From positions 5,518,001 to 5,582,000 of the forward strand of contig NZ_CP064032.1 of the NCBI RefSeq assembly GCF_049532905.1: a stretch of 64,000 nucleotides of DNA. Reading direction: 5' to 3'. The position numbers and the translations under genes are program-made. Below, piece by piece: positions 57,559 to 64,000 of the stretch (its first letter is position 1; each line of letters opens with the position of its first letter). Under the pieces are notes generated by a model. It searched no databases. It was not told where the DNA came from and worked only from the letters and a program-made list of their open reading frames with translations. The stretch comes from Dyella_B nitratireducens (GTDB lineage: Bacteria; Pseudomonadota; Gammaproteobacteria; Xanthomonadales; Rhodanobacteraceae).

Positions 57559-58227
57559 ATGAGCAAACAATCCCCCGTTATTGCCCCCTCCATCCTTTCC
57601 GCCGACTTCGCACGGCTGGGCGAAGACACATCCAAGGCGCTGGCCGCCGGTGGCGATTGGGTACATTTCGACGTGATGGACAACCATTACGTGCCCAACC
57701 TCACCATGGGGCCCATGGTGCTCAAGGCGCTGCGCGATTACGGCGTCACCAAGCCGATCGACGTGCACCTGATGGTGAAGCCGGTGGACCGCATCGTGCC
57801 GGATTTCGCCAAGGCAGGTGCCAGCTTGATCAGCTTTCATCCAGAGGCTTCCGAGCATGTGGACCGCACCATCGGCATGATCAAGGATTCTGGTTGCCAG
57901 GCGGGCCTGGTGTTCAACCCCGCCACGCCGCTGAATTGGCTCGACCATGTGCTCGATAAGCTCGATCTGGTGCTGATCATGTCGGTGAACCCCGGCTTCG
58001 GCGGTCAGAAATTCATTCCCGAGGCACTGGAGAAGCTGCGCCGTGTGCGTCGTCTGATCGACGAGAGTGGGCGCGCTATTCGCCTGGAAATCGATGGCGG
58101 CGTCACGGCCGACAACATCGGCGAGATTGCTGCAGCCGGCGCGGATACCTTCGTGGCTGGCTCGGCCATCTTCGGTACGCACGATTACGCAACCGTGATC
58201 AGCAAGATGCGCGCGGCAATCGGCTGA
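57559..58227 (+). CDS. rpe: Ribulose-phosphate 3-epimerase
   Basis: A 222-residue TIM-barrel enzyme interconverting ribulose-5-P and xylulose-5-P. Marks: IAPSILSADFARLGE, WVHFDVMDNHYVPNLTMGP (metal ligands), DVHLMVKPVD, ISFHPEAS, VLIMSVNPGFGGQKFIPEAL, EIDGGVTADNIGE, and AGSAIFG. A GGTAGAATG -10-like element lies at about 57486. In Xanthomonadales rpe is often next to trpE; here a two-component system lies between them. Confidence 0.96.
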   Translation: MSKQSPVIAPSILSADFARLGEDTSKALAAGGDWVHFDVMDNHYVPNLTMGPMVLKALRDYGVTKPIDVHLMVKPVDRIVPDFAKAGASLISFHPEASEHVDRTIGMIKDSGCQAGLVFNPATPLNWLDHVLDKLDLVLIMSVNPGFGGQKFIPEALEKLRRVRRLIDESGRAIRLEIDGGVTADNIGEIAAAGADTFVAGSAIFGTHDYATVISKMRAAIG

Positions 58228-58249
58228 ATCAGAGCGCTAGATAAAGAGA

Positions 58250-58281
58250 AACCCGGCACAGGGGGAAGTCTGCGCCGGGTT
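58250..58281 (+). terminator. Hairpin after rpe
   Basis: AACCCGGC (58250-58257) / GCCGGGTT (58274-58281), stem 8 bp, no clear T run. Confidence 0.5.
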
Positions 58282-58470
58282 GGAGGGGCGTCGGAATGAC
58301 GCTAGAGGAGACACCATTGGCAGTTGCAGCCTGCACGCGGTCTGAAGGACGGGAGGCTCGGCCGTCAATCAGACCTCGGCGAGTTCCACGGCAATGGACT
58401 ATGCGCCTGCCATGTATACGGACCGGGCTCTTTCCGAATGGTTCCCACCACATGCAAAAAATTCCTGGTC

Positions 58471-58501
58471 AAAAAAAATCCCCTCCGAGGGCGGAGGGGA
58501 A
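58471..58501 (-). terminator. Minus-strand terminator without an assigned gene
   Basis: On the minus strand: TCCCCTCCG-CC-CTCGGAGGGGA then eight T. A strong intrinsic terminator, yet no established minus-strand gene lies upstream of it before 59013. It implies a short minus-strand transcript starting somewhere in 58501-59000. Confidence 0.78.
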
Positions 58502-58656
58502 GGATGCCAGAGGAACCAGCATTGACCGGGAAATGGCTTGGCGATGCGATTTGCGAGCTGCCGGAAGATCCATCTTGCCGGGTGGCGCGACCGGTGCTCA
58601 TCCCTGGCGCACCGATCGCGCCCATGCCTTCCACGGCAGCTTCACATCACACGGAC

Positions 58657-58770
58657 TCAGTGCAGACTCATCAAGACGGCTAGTAGCAGGGAACCCACGG
58701 CCAGTACCACGCGCAGTGGTTCGAACGTACGAAGTTCGGCGTTCGGGTCGATGGAGGGATCAGCGCGCAT
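58657..58770 (-). CDS. Possible 37-residue single-helix membrane peptide
   Basis: Frame MRADPSIDPNAELRTFEPLR followed by a hydrophobic helix (VVLAVGSLLLAVLMSLH). The topology of a small membrane protein is convincing, and the strong minus-strand terminator at 58471 lies in the right place to end its message. No ribosome site is visible. The remaining sequence of 58228-59013 shows no other supported gene; a regulatory RNA is an alternative for the transcript. Confidence 0.35.
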   Translation of the reverse strand: MRADPSIDPNAELRTFEPLRVVLAVGSLLLAVLMSLH

Positions 58771-58935
58771 AAGGTTAAGGCTCGTTGCGGTGTGGCGTTG
58801 GGGGATATCAAACACCCCGCCGGGGCGCAGCGACCGCCATCTCAAGGGCGTGAGGGCGATGGAATATGGCAGAACGCGGGCAAGCCGCATGCCCGGCTTG
58901 CGCGAGTCACGCCAGACATAGCAACCTGCGCCTAA

Positions 58936-58994
58936 GAGCCTGCTTGATGTCTCTGCGCAGCTCGCCGAGCCACGCAGAGACATCAAGCAGGCTC
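58936..58994. repeat. Long perfect inverted repeat upstream of the pdsR-like gene
   Basis: GAGCCTGCTTGATGTCTCTG continuing CG (58936-58957) and the exact inverse (58973-58994): 22 bp without mismatch, 15-base loop that can pair further (GCTC-GCC-GAGC). It ends 19 bases before the ATG, next to the ribosome site ACGAGGA, so the RNA hairpin would sit directly in the leader. Function unknown. Confidence 0.85.
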
Positions 58995-59013
58995 ATTCTC
59001 ACGAGGAATCCAC

Positions 59014-59703
59014 ATGGGACGTAACATCGCCATCGTCGAAGACGAACCCCTTATTCGCGCCAATTACGTTGAAGCCCTGAACCGCTTCGGTTACGACACG
59101 CGCGGTTACGGCTCGCGGCAGGAGGCTTCCAACGCCTTCGCCATTCGCCTGCCGGAGCTGGTCATCATCGATATCGGCCTGGGTGACGAGCCGGAAGGCG
59201 GCTTCGATCTTTGCCGCGAGCTGCGGGCGAAATCAGCCACGCTGCCGATCATCTTCCTTACCGCACGCGATTCGGATTTCGACGTGATCTCCGGCCTGCG
59301 CCTGGGCGCCGATGACTACCTCAGCAAGGACACCAGCCTGCATCAGCTGGCTGCACGCATTGCTGCGCTGTTCCGTCGTATCGAATCGCTGAAGGCTCCG
59401 GCCTCCAGCGAAACCGTGATCGGGCATGGTCCGCTCAAACTTGAATCCGAGCGCATGCGCGTGACTTGGGCTGATGTGGAAGTGCCGCTTACCGTGACCG
59501 AGTTCTGGATGGTGCACACCCTGGTGCGCTTTCCCGGTCACGTGAAGAACCGCGATCAACTGATGCGCGAAGCGGAGCTGGTGGTGGATGACGCCACCAT
59601 CACGTCGCACATCAAGCGCATCCGCAAGAAGTTCATCGCGGTAGCACCGGAGTTCGATGCCATCGAAACCGTGCATGGTGTCGGCTACCGGTGGCGTCCG
59701 TAA
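59014..59703 (+). CDS. pdsR: Response regulator, proteobacterial 'dedicated sortase system' type
   Basis: A 229-residue OmpR-like regulator. Receiver with VEDEPLIRANYVEALNRFGY, phosphoacceptor Asp53 in VIIDIGLGDEPEGGFDLCRE (the GLGDE..GG insert is characteristic of the PdsR family), FLTARDSDFDVISGLRLGAD and YLSKD; winged helix ending VHGVGYRWRP. The family is defined by pairing with a special kinase, normally near a class of sortase and an LPXTG target in proteobacteria. Partner kinase is two genes downstream. TAATG overlap with the next gene. Confidence 0.72.
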   Translation: MGRNIAIVEDEPLIRANYVEALNRFGYDTRGYGSRQEASNAFAIRLPELVIIDIGLGDEPEGGFDLCRELRAKSATLPIIFLTARDSDFDVISGLRLGADDYLSKDTSLHQLAARIAALFRRIESLKAPASSETVIGHGPLKLESERMRVTWADVEVPLTVTEFWMVHTLVRFPGHVKNRDQLMREAELVVDDATITSHIKRIRKKFIAVAPEFDAIETVHGVGYRWRP

Positions 59704-60299
59704 TGCGGCGCTTGTGGCTTGTTTTGCTGCTGAGTGCACTAGCGCCTTTGGTGTGCGCCAAAGATACCGATGCGCAAGGCGTGATGGTGTACGGCAAGGC
59801 AGATGGCAAAACGCCGGGTTGGGCCATCAGCACCGACCTGCCGAAGGGCTGGACGCAGGATTGCTGCACGTATGCGGCGGGTATCGGCGTCAATCTGGTG
59901 CTTTATCAGGGCGAATGGACCGGCAAGCCGGAGCGCGTGATGGTGCTCAACGTATGGCCGGTCAAGCTGCCCACGCTTGCCGCAGAAATTCAGGATGATC
60001 GTCAGCATTACCTGCAGTCCGACCCACACGGCAAAGCGGATGGTTTTCCGGTGACGAGCCCGTCGGCGATGGCGTGCCAAGGTGTGTTCTACCAAGGTTC
60101 CGATCATCTTGATGACGTTGTCGTGTTCTGCGATCCGGGTAAGGCGAGTGGGATTCGCTACAGCTGGTCGATGACCCTCAGTGCGGCCGATCCCAACCGG
60201 CAGGCGCTAATCAACACATTCAAGCAAGTGGTGCAGCACTCCAGTTACATGACCTACGTTCAGGGCTCGGTGCCAACGCATGCGAAAGCCAGGCAGTAG
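59703..60299 (+). CDS. Secreted protein within the two-component operon, unknown function
   Basis: A 198-residue protein with a signal peptide (cleaved after CAKD or LVCA, residue 18-20; the Cys could even be a lipobox, LVCA, but the position is weak). The mature part is soluble with paired Cys (DCCTYAAG, MACQGVF, VFCDPG). No family recognised. Its ATG overlaps the regulator stop by one base and it ends 30 bases before the kinase, so it is part of the system, perhaps as a periplasmic signal partner of the sensor. Confidence 0.6.
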   Translation: MRRLWLVLLLSALAPLVCAKDTDAQGVMVYGKADGKTPGWAISTDLPKGWTQDCCTYAAGIGVNLVLYQGEWTGKPERVMVLNVWPVKLPTLAAEIQDDRQHYLQSDPHGKADGFPVTSPSAMACQGVFYQGSDHLDDVVVFCDPGKASGIRYSWSMTLSAADPNRQALINTFKQVVQHSSYMTYVQGSVPTHAKARQ

Positions 60300-60329
60300 G
60301 CGGCCTGCGTAAAGCGGTATCGTCCAAGC

Positions 60330-62336
60330 ATGAGCCTGCGCCAACAACTTCTCCTCGTTGCCCTCTGCACACTCGCCTTGCCGGTCGCAGGGTGGTTATA
60401 CGTGCGACAGATGGAAACCCTGCTGCGCCAGGGGCAGGAGCAGGCGCTGACCGCGACAGCCACGGCCGTGGCGCGCAGCCTTGCCGTGACCGACATGCCG
60501 CTGCCGCAGCCGGGCAAGGGCTGGTACGTGCAGCAGGCGGTGAACCCGATCGTCGTCGATGGCTACGGCGACGACTGGGCACCGATGACGCCGTGGAGCC
60601 AATCGCTCGGCAAGCAGAACAAACTGCTGTTGGCAGAAGATGACAACGGTTTTTATCTCTACATCGATGTGCGAGCGGCAACTCGCACTCGCGCCGACGC
60701 TGGCGACGTGAATGCCGCCTCGTCCGACCATGTGATTCTCGATCTGGTGCAAGGCGATCAGCACCGGCGTTATCTCATCGCCAGTGCCGCACCGGGAGCA
60801 TTCACGGCGCTGACGCTCGACCCGCCCGCAGGTGATCTGCCAGATCGAATCATCGGGCAATGGCAGGAAGACGGCAGCGGCTATCACGTCGAGCTGCGTC
60901 TGCCGCGTGGTCTTGGCTTGAGCGCGCTGGGCGTGGGTGTCTACACGGCAGCCGATGGCGGTGATCCGCTTGCGGCGGATGTCCGCCCGTTGTGGCGTTA
61001 TTCGCAGGATCTGTCACAGGAACTCGTGCAATTGGCGCCGGACAGCACGCGAACGCGGCTGGTTACGCCGGAAGGCTGGCTGCTTGCGCAAAGCGGACAC
61101 CTGACGACATCGGGGCCGCAGCCGAGCTGGTGGTCGTCGGTGATCTATCACTGGTTGCTTGCCAATCCGCTGGAAGAAGGTGAAGCGTGGACCACCGATG
61201 CGCCGCGCCTGGACTTGCCCGAAGTCAAAACAGCCCGCCATGGCCAGGCAACGACCGTGTGGCGCCAAGGCGAGCAGCGTGACAGCGTCGTGCTGGCGAC
61301 GGCCGTTCCGGTGGAGCGTGGTCAGACGACCGTCGGCGTGTTGTTGCTGGAGCAGGCGAGCCGCGCCGTGCCTTTGCTGGCCAACCGTGCGTTTCTGAGC
61401 CTGCTATTGACCAGTTTCAGCGTGATGCTGGTGGCTGGCGCGATTCTGCTGTTCTTCGCCACACGCCTCAGTCTGCGCCTGGGCCGCCTGCGCGATGCGG
61501 TGGAGCGTGCACAAGTCAATGATGGCCGTCTGGACGGCCAAATGATCCAGAGCCATTTCCCGATGGCCGAGTCGGAAGACGAGATCGGCGACCTGGCCCG
61601 CAGCTTCCAGAAGCTGTTTGAGGCCGTCGGCGGCTACACCGATTACCTGCGCACGCTGGCGTCGAAGCTTTCGCACGAGCTCAATACGCCGCTGGCGATC
61701 GTGAAGTCCTCCCTGGACAATCTCGAGCATGCCGAACTTACCGATGAAGCACAGCCTTACTTGGCGCGTGCACGCGATGGTGTCGCACGCCTAGGCACGC
61801 TGGTCCGCGCAATGAGCGAAGCCAGCCGGATGGAACGCGCCATCGCCGCCGCCGAGCCGGAAGATGTCGATCTGGTGGACGTGGTGAGCGGCTGCGCCGA
61901 GGCGTATCGGCCGCTGGCCGGCGCGCGCCAGCTGGAATGCGTGCTGTCTGATCAACCGGTGCACCTGCATGGCGCACCGGAATTGATCGCCCAGGCGCTG
62001 GACAAGCTCTTCGACAACGCACTCTCGTTCACGCCTGCCGACGGCTGGCTACGCCTCAGCTTGCGTCCGGTGGATGGCGGCGCAGAGATTGAACTGGCCA
62101 ACCAAGGGCCGCCGCTGCCTGCAGCCATGCAGGGCCGCCTGTTCGACTCGCTGGTGAGCTTGCGCGAAAAAGCCACGCCGGGGGACGCGCCGCACCTTGG
62201 TCTCGGTTTGTACGTGGTGCGGCTGGTGGCAGAACGCCACGGCGGCGTGGCCTCAGCGCGAAATCTTGAGGATGGCAGTGGCGTAGCTTTCAGTTTGCGG
62301 CTGTATGGCATGCCGAGACAGCGTCTCGCCGGCTAG
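60330..62336 (+). CDS. pdsS: Sensor histidine kinase, proteobacterial 'dedicated sortase system' type
   Basis: A 668-residue kinase. Helix 1 (residues about 6-24), a large periplasmic sensor of about 325 residues that opens with a CBM9-like segment (NPIVVDGYGDDWAPM, FYLYIDVRAATRT, DHVILDLVQ), helix 2 (about 353-376), HAMP, His449 in SKLSHELNTPLAIVKSSLDN, and ATPase motifs ALDKLFDNALSFTPA and APHLGLGLYVVRLVAERHGG. Length and layout fit the PdsS family. The carbohydrate-binding-like sensor suggests it reads a sugar or cell-wall signal (inference). No sortase or LPXTG protein is in the window. Confidence 0.72.
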   Translation: MSLRQQLLLVALCTLALPVAGWLYVRQMETLLRQGQEQALTATATAVARSLAVTDMPLPQPGKGWYVQQAVNPIVVDGYGDDWAPMTPWSQSLGKQNKLLLAEDDNGFYLYIDVRAATRTRADAGDVNAASSDHVILDLVQGDQHRRYLIASAAPGAFTALTLDPPAGDLPDRIIGQWQEDGSGYHVELRLPRGLGLSALGVGVYTAADGGDPLAADVRPLWRYSQDLSQELVQLAPDSTRTRLVTPEGWLLAQSGHLTTSGPQPSWWSSVIYHWLLANPLEEGEAWTTDAPRLDLPEVKTARHGQATTVWRQGEQRDSVVLATAVPVERGQTTVGVLLLEQASRAVPLLANRAFLSLLLTSFSVMLVAGAILLFFATRLSLRLGRLRDAVERAQVNDGRLDGQMIQSHFPMAESEDEIGDLARSFQKLFEAVGGYTDYLRTLASKLSHELNTPLAIVKSSLDNLEHAELTDEAQPYLARARDGVARLGTLVRAMSEASRMERAIAAAEPEDVDLVDVVSGCAEAYRPLAGARQLECVLSDQPVHLHGAPELIAQALDKLFDNALSFTPADGWLRLSLRPVDGGAEIELANQGPPLPAAMQGRLFDSLVSLREKATPGDAPHLGLGLYVVRLVAERHGGVASARNLEDGSGVAFSLRLYGMPRQRLAG

Positions 62337-62481
62337 GGTACCGGCAGTCTCGCCTCAAACTTCACGGCGGCCTTGTTGAAATTGCCTCCCCACGTGCTGG
62401 CTAGCGGGAGCCAATGGCATGAATGCCCCAGAACGCAATTCTCTTCCCCGAGACAGGGAGAGAAAAGCAACGGCCACCCTA

Positions 62482-62487
62482 TACAAT
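62482..62487 (+). promoter_or_regulatory. Possible -10 element of trpE
   Basis: TACAAT within CCCTATACAATCTCCC, 33 bases before GTG 62521. If used, the upstream ATG at 62419 could not be the start. Confidence 0.35.
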
Positions 62488-62520
62488 CTCCCCTTTCTGC
62501 GTTTCACGGACTTCCCGCAC

Positions 62521-63996
62521 GTGATTTCCCGCGACGAATTCAATGCGCTCGCCGCGCAAGGCCATACCCGCATCCCGCTGGTGCGCGAGGTGTTCTCCGA
62601 TCTGGACACCCCGCTGTCGGTCTACCTCAAGCTGGCCGACGGTCCCTACACCTTCCTGTTCGAATCGGTGGAAGGCGGCGCCACGTGGGGGCGCTATTCG
62701 ATCATCGGCCTGCCGGCGAAGCGGGTATACCGTCTGCGCGGGCACGAGCTTGAAGTGGAAGATGCCGGCGAAATCATCGAACGCCGCCATCTGGATGATC
62801 CGCTCGGGGAGATCGAAACGCTGCGCCAGCAGTATCACGTGCCGCGCCTGCCACAGCTCCCGGCATTCAGCGGTGGACTGGTGGGCTACTTCGGCTTCGA
62901 GACCATCGGCTACATCGAGCCGAAGCTGGCGCAATGGGACCGCGCCGACGAACTCGGCACGCCCGATGTACTGCTGATGCTGGCCGAGGAAGTGGCCGTG
63001 TTCGACAACCTCAAGGGCCGTCTGTACCTGATCGTACATGCCGATCCTTCGCAGCCACAGGCCTATGCGCATGCGCAGCGCCGGCTCGATGCGCTCACCC
63101 ATCGCTTGCGGCAAGGTGGTGCAGCGTATCCGCAGCTCACGCAGTCGACGGCGCTCAACGAGAGCGACTTCAAGTCCTCCTTTACGCGCGAAGAATTCGA
63201 GGCGATGGTCGAGCGTGCGAAGGAATACATCCGCGCCGGCGATATTTTTCAGGTCGTGCCTTCGCAGCGCTTGAGCGTCGGCTTCAATGCGCGCCCCGTC
63301 GACGTGTACCGCGCCTTGCGTGCGATGAATCCGTCGCCATACATGTATTTTGTTGATCTAGGCGATACGCAGATCGTCGGCTCATCGCCGGAAATTCTCG
63401 CGCGCATGAAGGACGGTAAAGTGGTGGTGCGTCCGCTCGCCGGCACTCGCAAACGCGGCGCCACCGACGAAGAAGATCGCGCACTTGAAGCGGAGCTGCT
63501 CGCCGATCCCAAGGAGCGTGCCGAGCACGTGATGCTGATCGACCTGGGGCGCAACGACATCGGCCGTATCAGTGATACGGGGACGGTCGAAGTCAGCGAG
63601 TCCTTCGTGGTCGAGCGCTACTCGCACGTGATGCACATCGTGTCGCAGGTACAAGGCAGCTTGAAGCCCGATGTCAGCTACATGGATGTGCTCAAGGCCA
63701 CGTTCCCCGCCGGTACGCTCAGCGGCGCGCCAAAAATCCGCGCCATCGAAATCATCCAAGAACTCGAACCCTACAAGCGCAATATCTATGCCGGTGCAAT
63801 CGGCTGGATTGGCTGGTGGGGCGATGCCGACACTGCCATTGCCATCCGCACCGCAGTCATCCAGGGCGGACGTCTGCACGTGCAAGCCGGCGCAGGCATT
63901 GTGTATGACTCCGATCCGGCATCGGAGTGGGAAGAGACGATGAACAAGGGGCGCGCGTTGTTCCGCGCCGTGGCTCAGGCGGCGAAAGGATTGTGA
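62521..63996 (+). CDS. trpE: Anthranilate synthase component I
   Basis: A 491-residue enzyme making anthranilate from chorismate, with TrpG supplying ammonia. N-terminal VISRDEFNALAAQGHTRIPL and LADGPYTFLFESVEGGATWG (Trp feedback-site region contains LFESVEGG); chorismate-binding core GDIFQVVPSQRLSVGF, NPSPYMYFVDLGDTQIVGSSPE, PLAGTRKRGATDEED, HVMLIDLGRNDIGRI, TFPAGTLSGAPKIRAIEII, and QAGAGIVYDSDPASEWEETMNKG. GTG 62521 gives the length I expect for xanthomonad TrpE; ATG 62419 has a better ribosome site (GGGAG) but adds 34 unconserved residues. trpG would follow beyond the window. Confidence 0.95.
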   Translation: MISRDEFNALAAQGHTRIPLVREVFSDLDTPLSVYLKLADGPYTFLFESVEGGATWGRYSIIGLPAKRVYRLRGHELEVEDAGEIIERRHLDDPLGEIETLRQQYHVPRLPQLPAFSGGLVGYFGFETIGYIEPKLAQWDRADELGTPDVLLMLAEEVAVFDNLKGRLYLIVHADPSQPQAYAHAQRRLDALTHRLRQGGAAYPQLTQSTALNESDFKSSFTREEFEAMVERAKEYIRAGDIFQVVPSQRLSVGFNARPVDVYRALRAMNPSPYMYFVDLGDTQIVGSSPEILARMKDGKVVVRPLAGTRKRGATDEEDRALEAELLADPKERAEHVMLIDLGRNDIGRISDTGTVEVSESFVVERYSHVMHIVSQVQGSLKPDVSYMDVLKATFPAGTLSGAPKIRAIEIIQELEPYKRNIYAGAIGWIGWWGDADTAIAIRTAVIQGGRLHVQAGAGIVYDSDPASEWEETMNKGRALFRAVAQAAKGL

Positions 63997-64000
63997 GACA

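Noticed and set aside
58296..58772. Plus-strand frames of 119 and 158 codons after rpe
   Set aside because: They run through a minus-strand terminator hairpin, are rich in Arg and Pro with no domain, and overlap each other.
62419..62520. N-terminal extension of trpE from ATG 62419
   Set aside because: Despite a good ribosome site the 34 residues are not family-like, and a TATACAAT promoter-like element lies within them. The GTG at 62521 gives the expected length.

Overview
The window looks like chromosomal DNA of a gammaproteobacterium of the order Xanthomonadales (Lysobacterales), most likely family Rhodanobacteraceae (Dyella, Luteibacter or Rhodanobacter relatives). This is inferred from a GC-rich genome, gene neighbourhoods I associate with that order (PepSY-phoP-phoQ, birA-coaX-SPOR protein-tRNA-Thr, rpe near trpE, katB-ankB), a TrpS with an extra C-terminal domain, and GTAG-type REP elements. 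I see no phage, plasmid, CRISPR array, rRNA or complete insertion sequence. It is mostly ordinary core genome, densely coded on both strands.

Layout. 1-5.7 kb: start of a TonB-like gene (minus), a 5-aminolevulinate synthase, an OxyR-type site, the periplasmic catalase/ankyrin pair katB-ankB and a secreted beta-sandwich protein. 5.7-13.8 kb: repeats, a secreted DUF885 metallopeptidase-like protein, a DUF456 membrane protein, a small kinase, ferredoxin-NADP reductase, a secreted protein, a short decayed zone, a HAD phosphatase and dusA. 13.8-19.6 kb: PepSY-phoP-phoQ, a Ser-rich secreted protein, a palindrome-rich AT-rich spacer, birA-coaX-SPOR protein and tRNA-Thr(UGU). 19.6-27.4 kb: a toxin-antitoxin locus with a broken toxin, arginase, trpS, a Pit phosphate transporter, and a Spy-like chaperone divergent from cpxR-cpxA with a textbook CpxR box between them. 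27.4-32.2 kb: a four-gene operon headed by a formaldehyde-activating-enzyme homologue, followed by aldo/keto reductase, aldehyde dehydrogenase and MFS transporter. 32.2-43.6 kb: 2-oxoacid dehydrogenase E1a-E1b-E2, tryptophan dioxygenase, a peptide transporter, and the tyrosine/homogentisate pathway (hppD, hmgA, fah-like) beside a divergent MarR regulator, then tpx. 43.6-54 kb: group III truncated haemoglobin, gap, OsmC protein, S1/P1 nuclease, pyk, a TonB-C protein, class I aldolase, two outer-membrane barrels and transketolase. 54-64 kb: an overlapping purC operon, cytochrome c plus DjlA-like co-chaperone, rpe, a two-component system of the 'dedicated sortase' type with no sortase nearby, and trpE.

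How the parts connect. Oxidative and envelope stress are well represented (OxyR site-katB-ankB, tpx, OsmC, Cpx and Spy, PhoPQ). Central carbon metabolism is spread over 44-58 kb (gap, pyk, fba, tkt, rpe). Aromatic amino-acid breakdown sits at 36-43 kb. The least ordinary items are the fae-headed operon, the sortase-type two-component system without a sortase, an ALA synthase in a gammaproteobacterium, the self-disabled toxin with intact antitoxin, and four REPIN elements, one of which supplies the stop codons of both flanking convergent genes.
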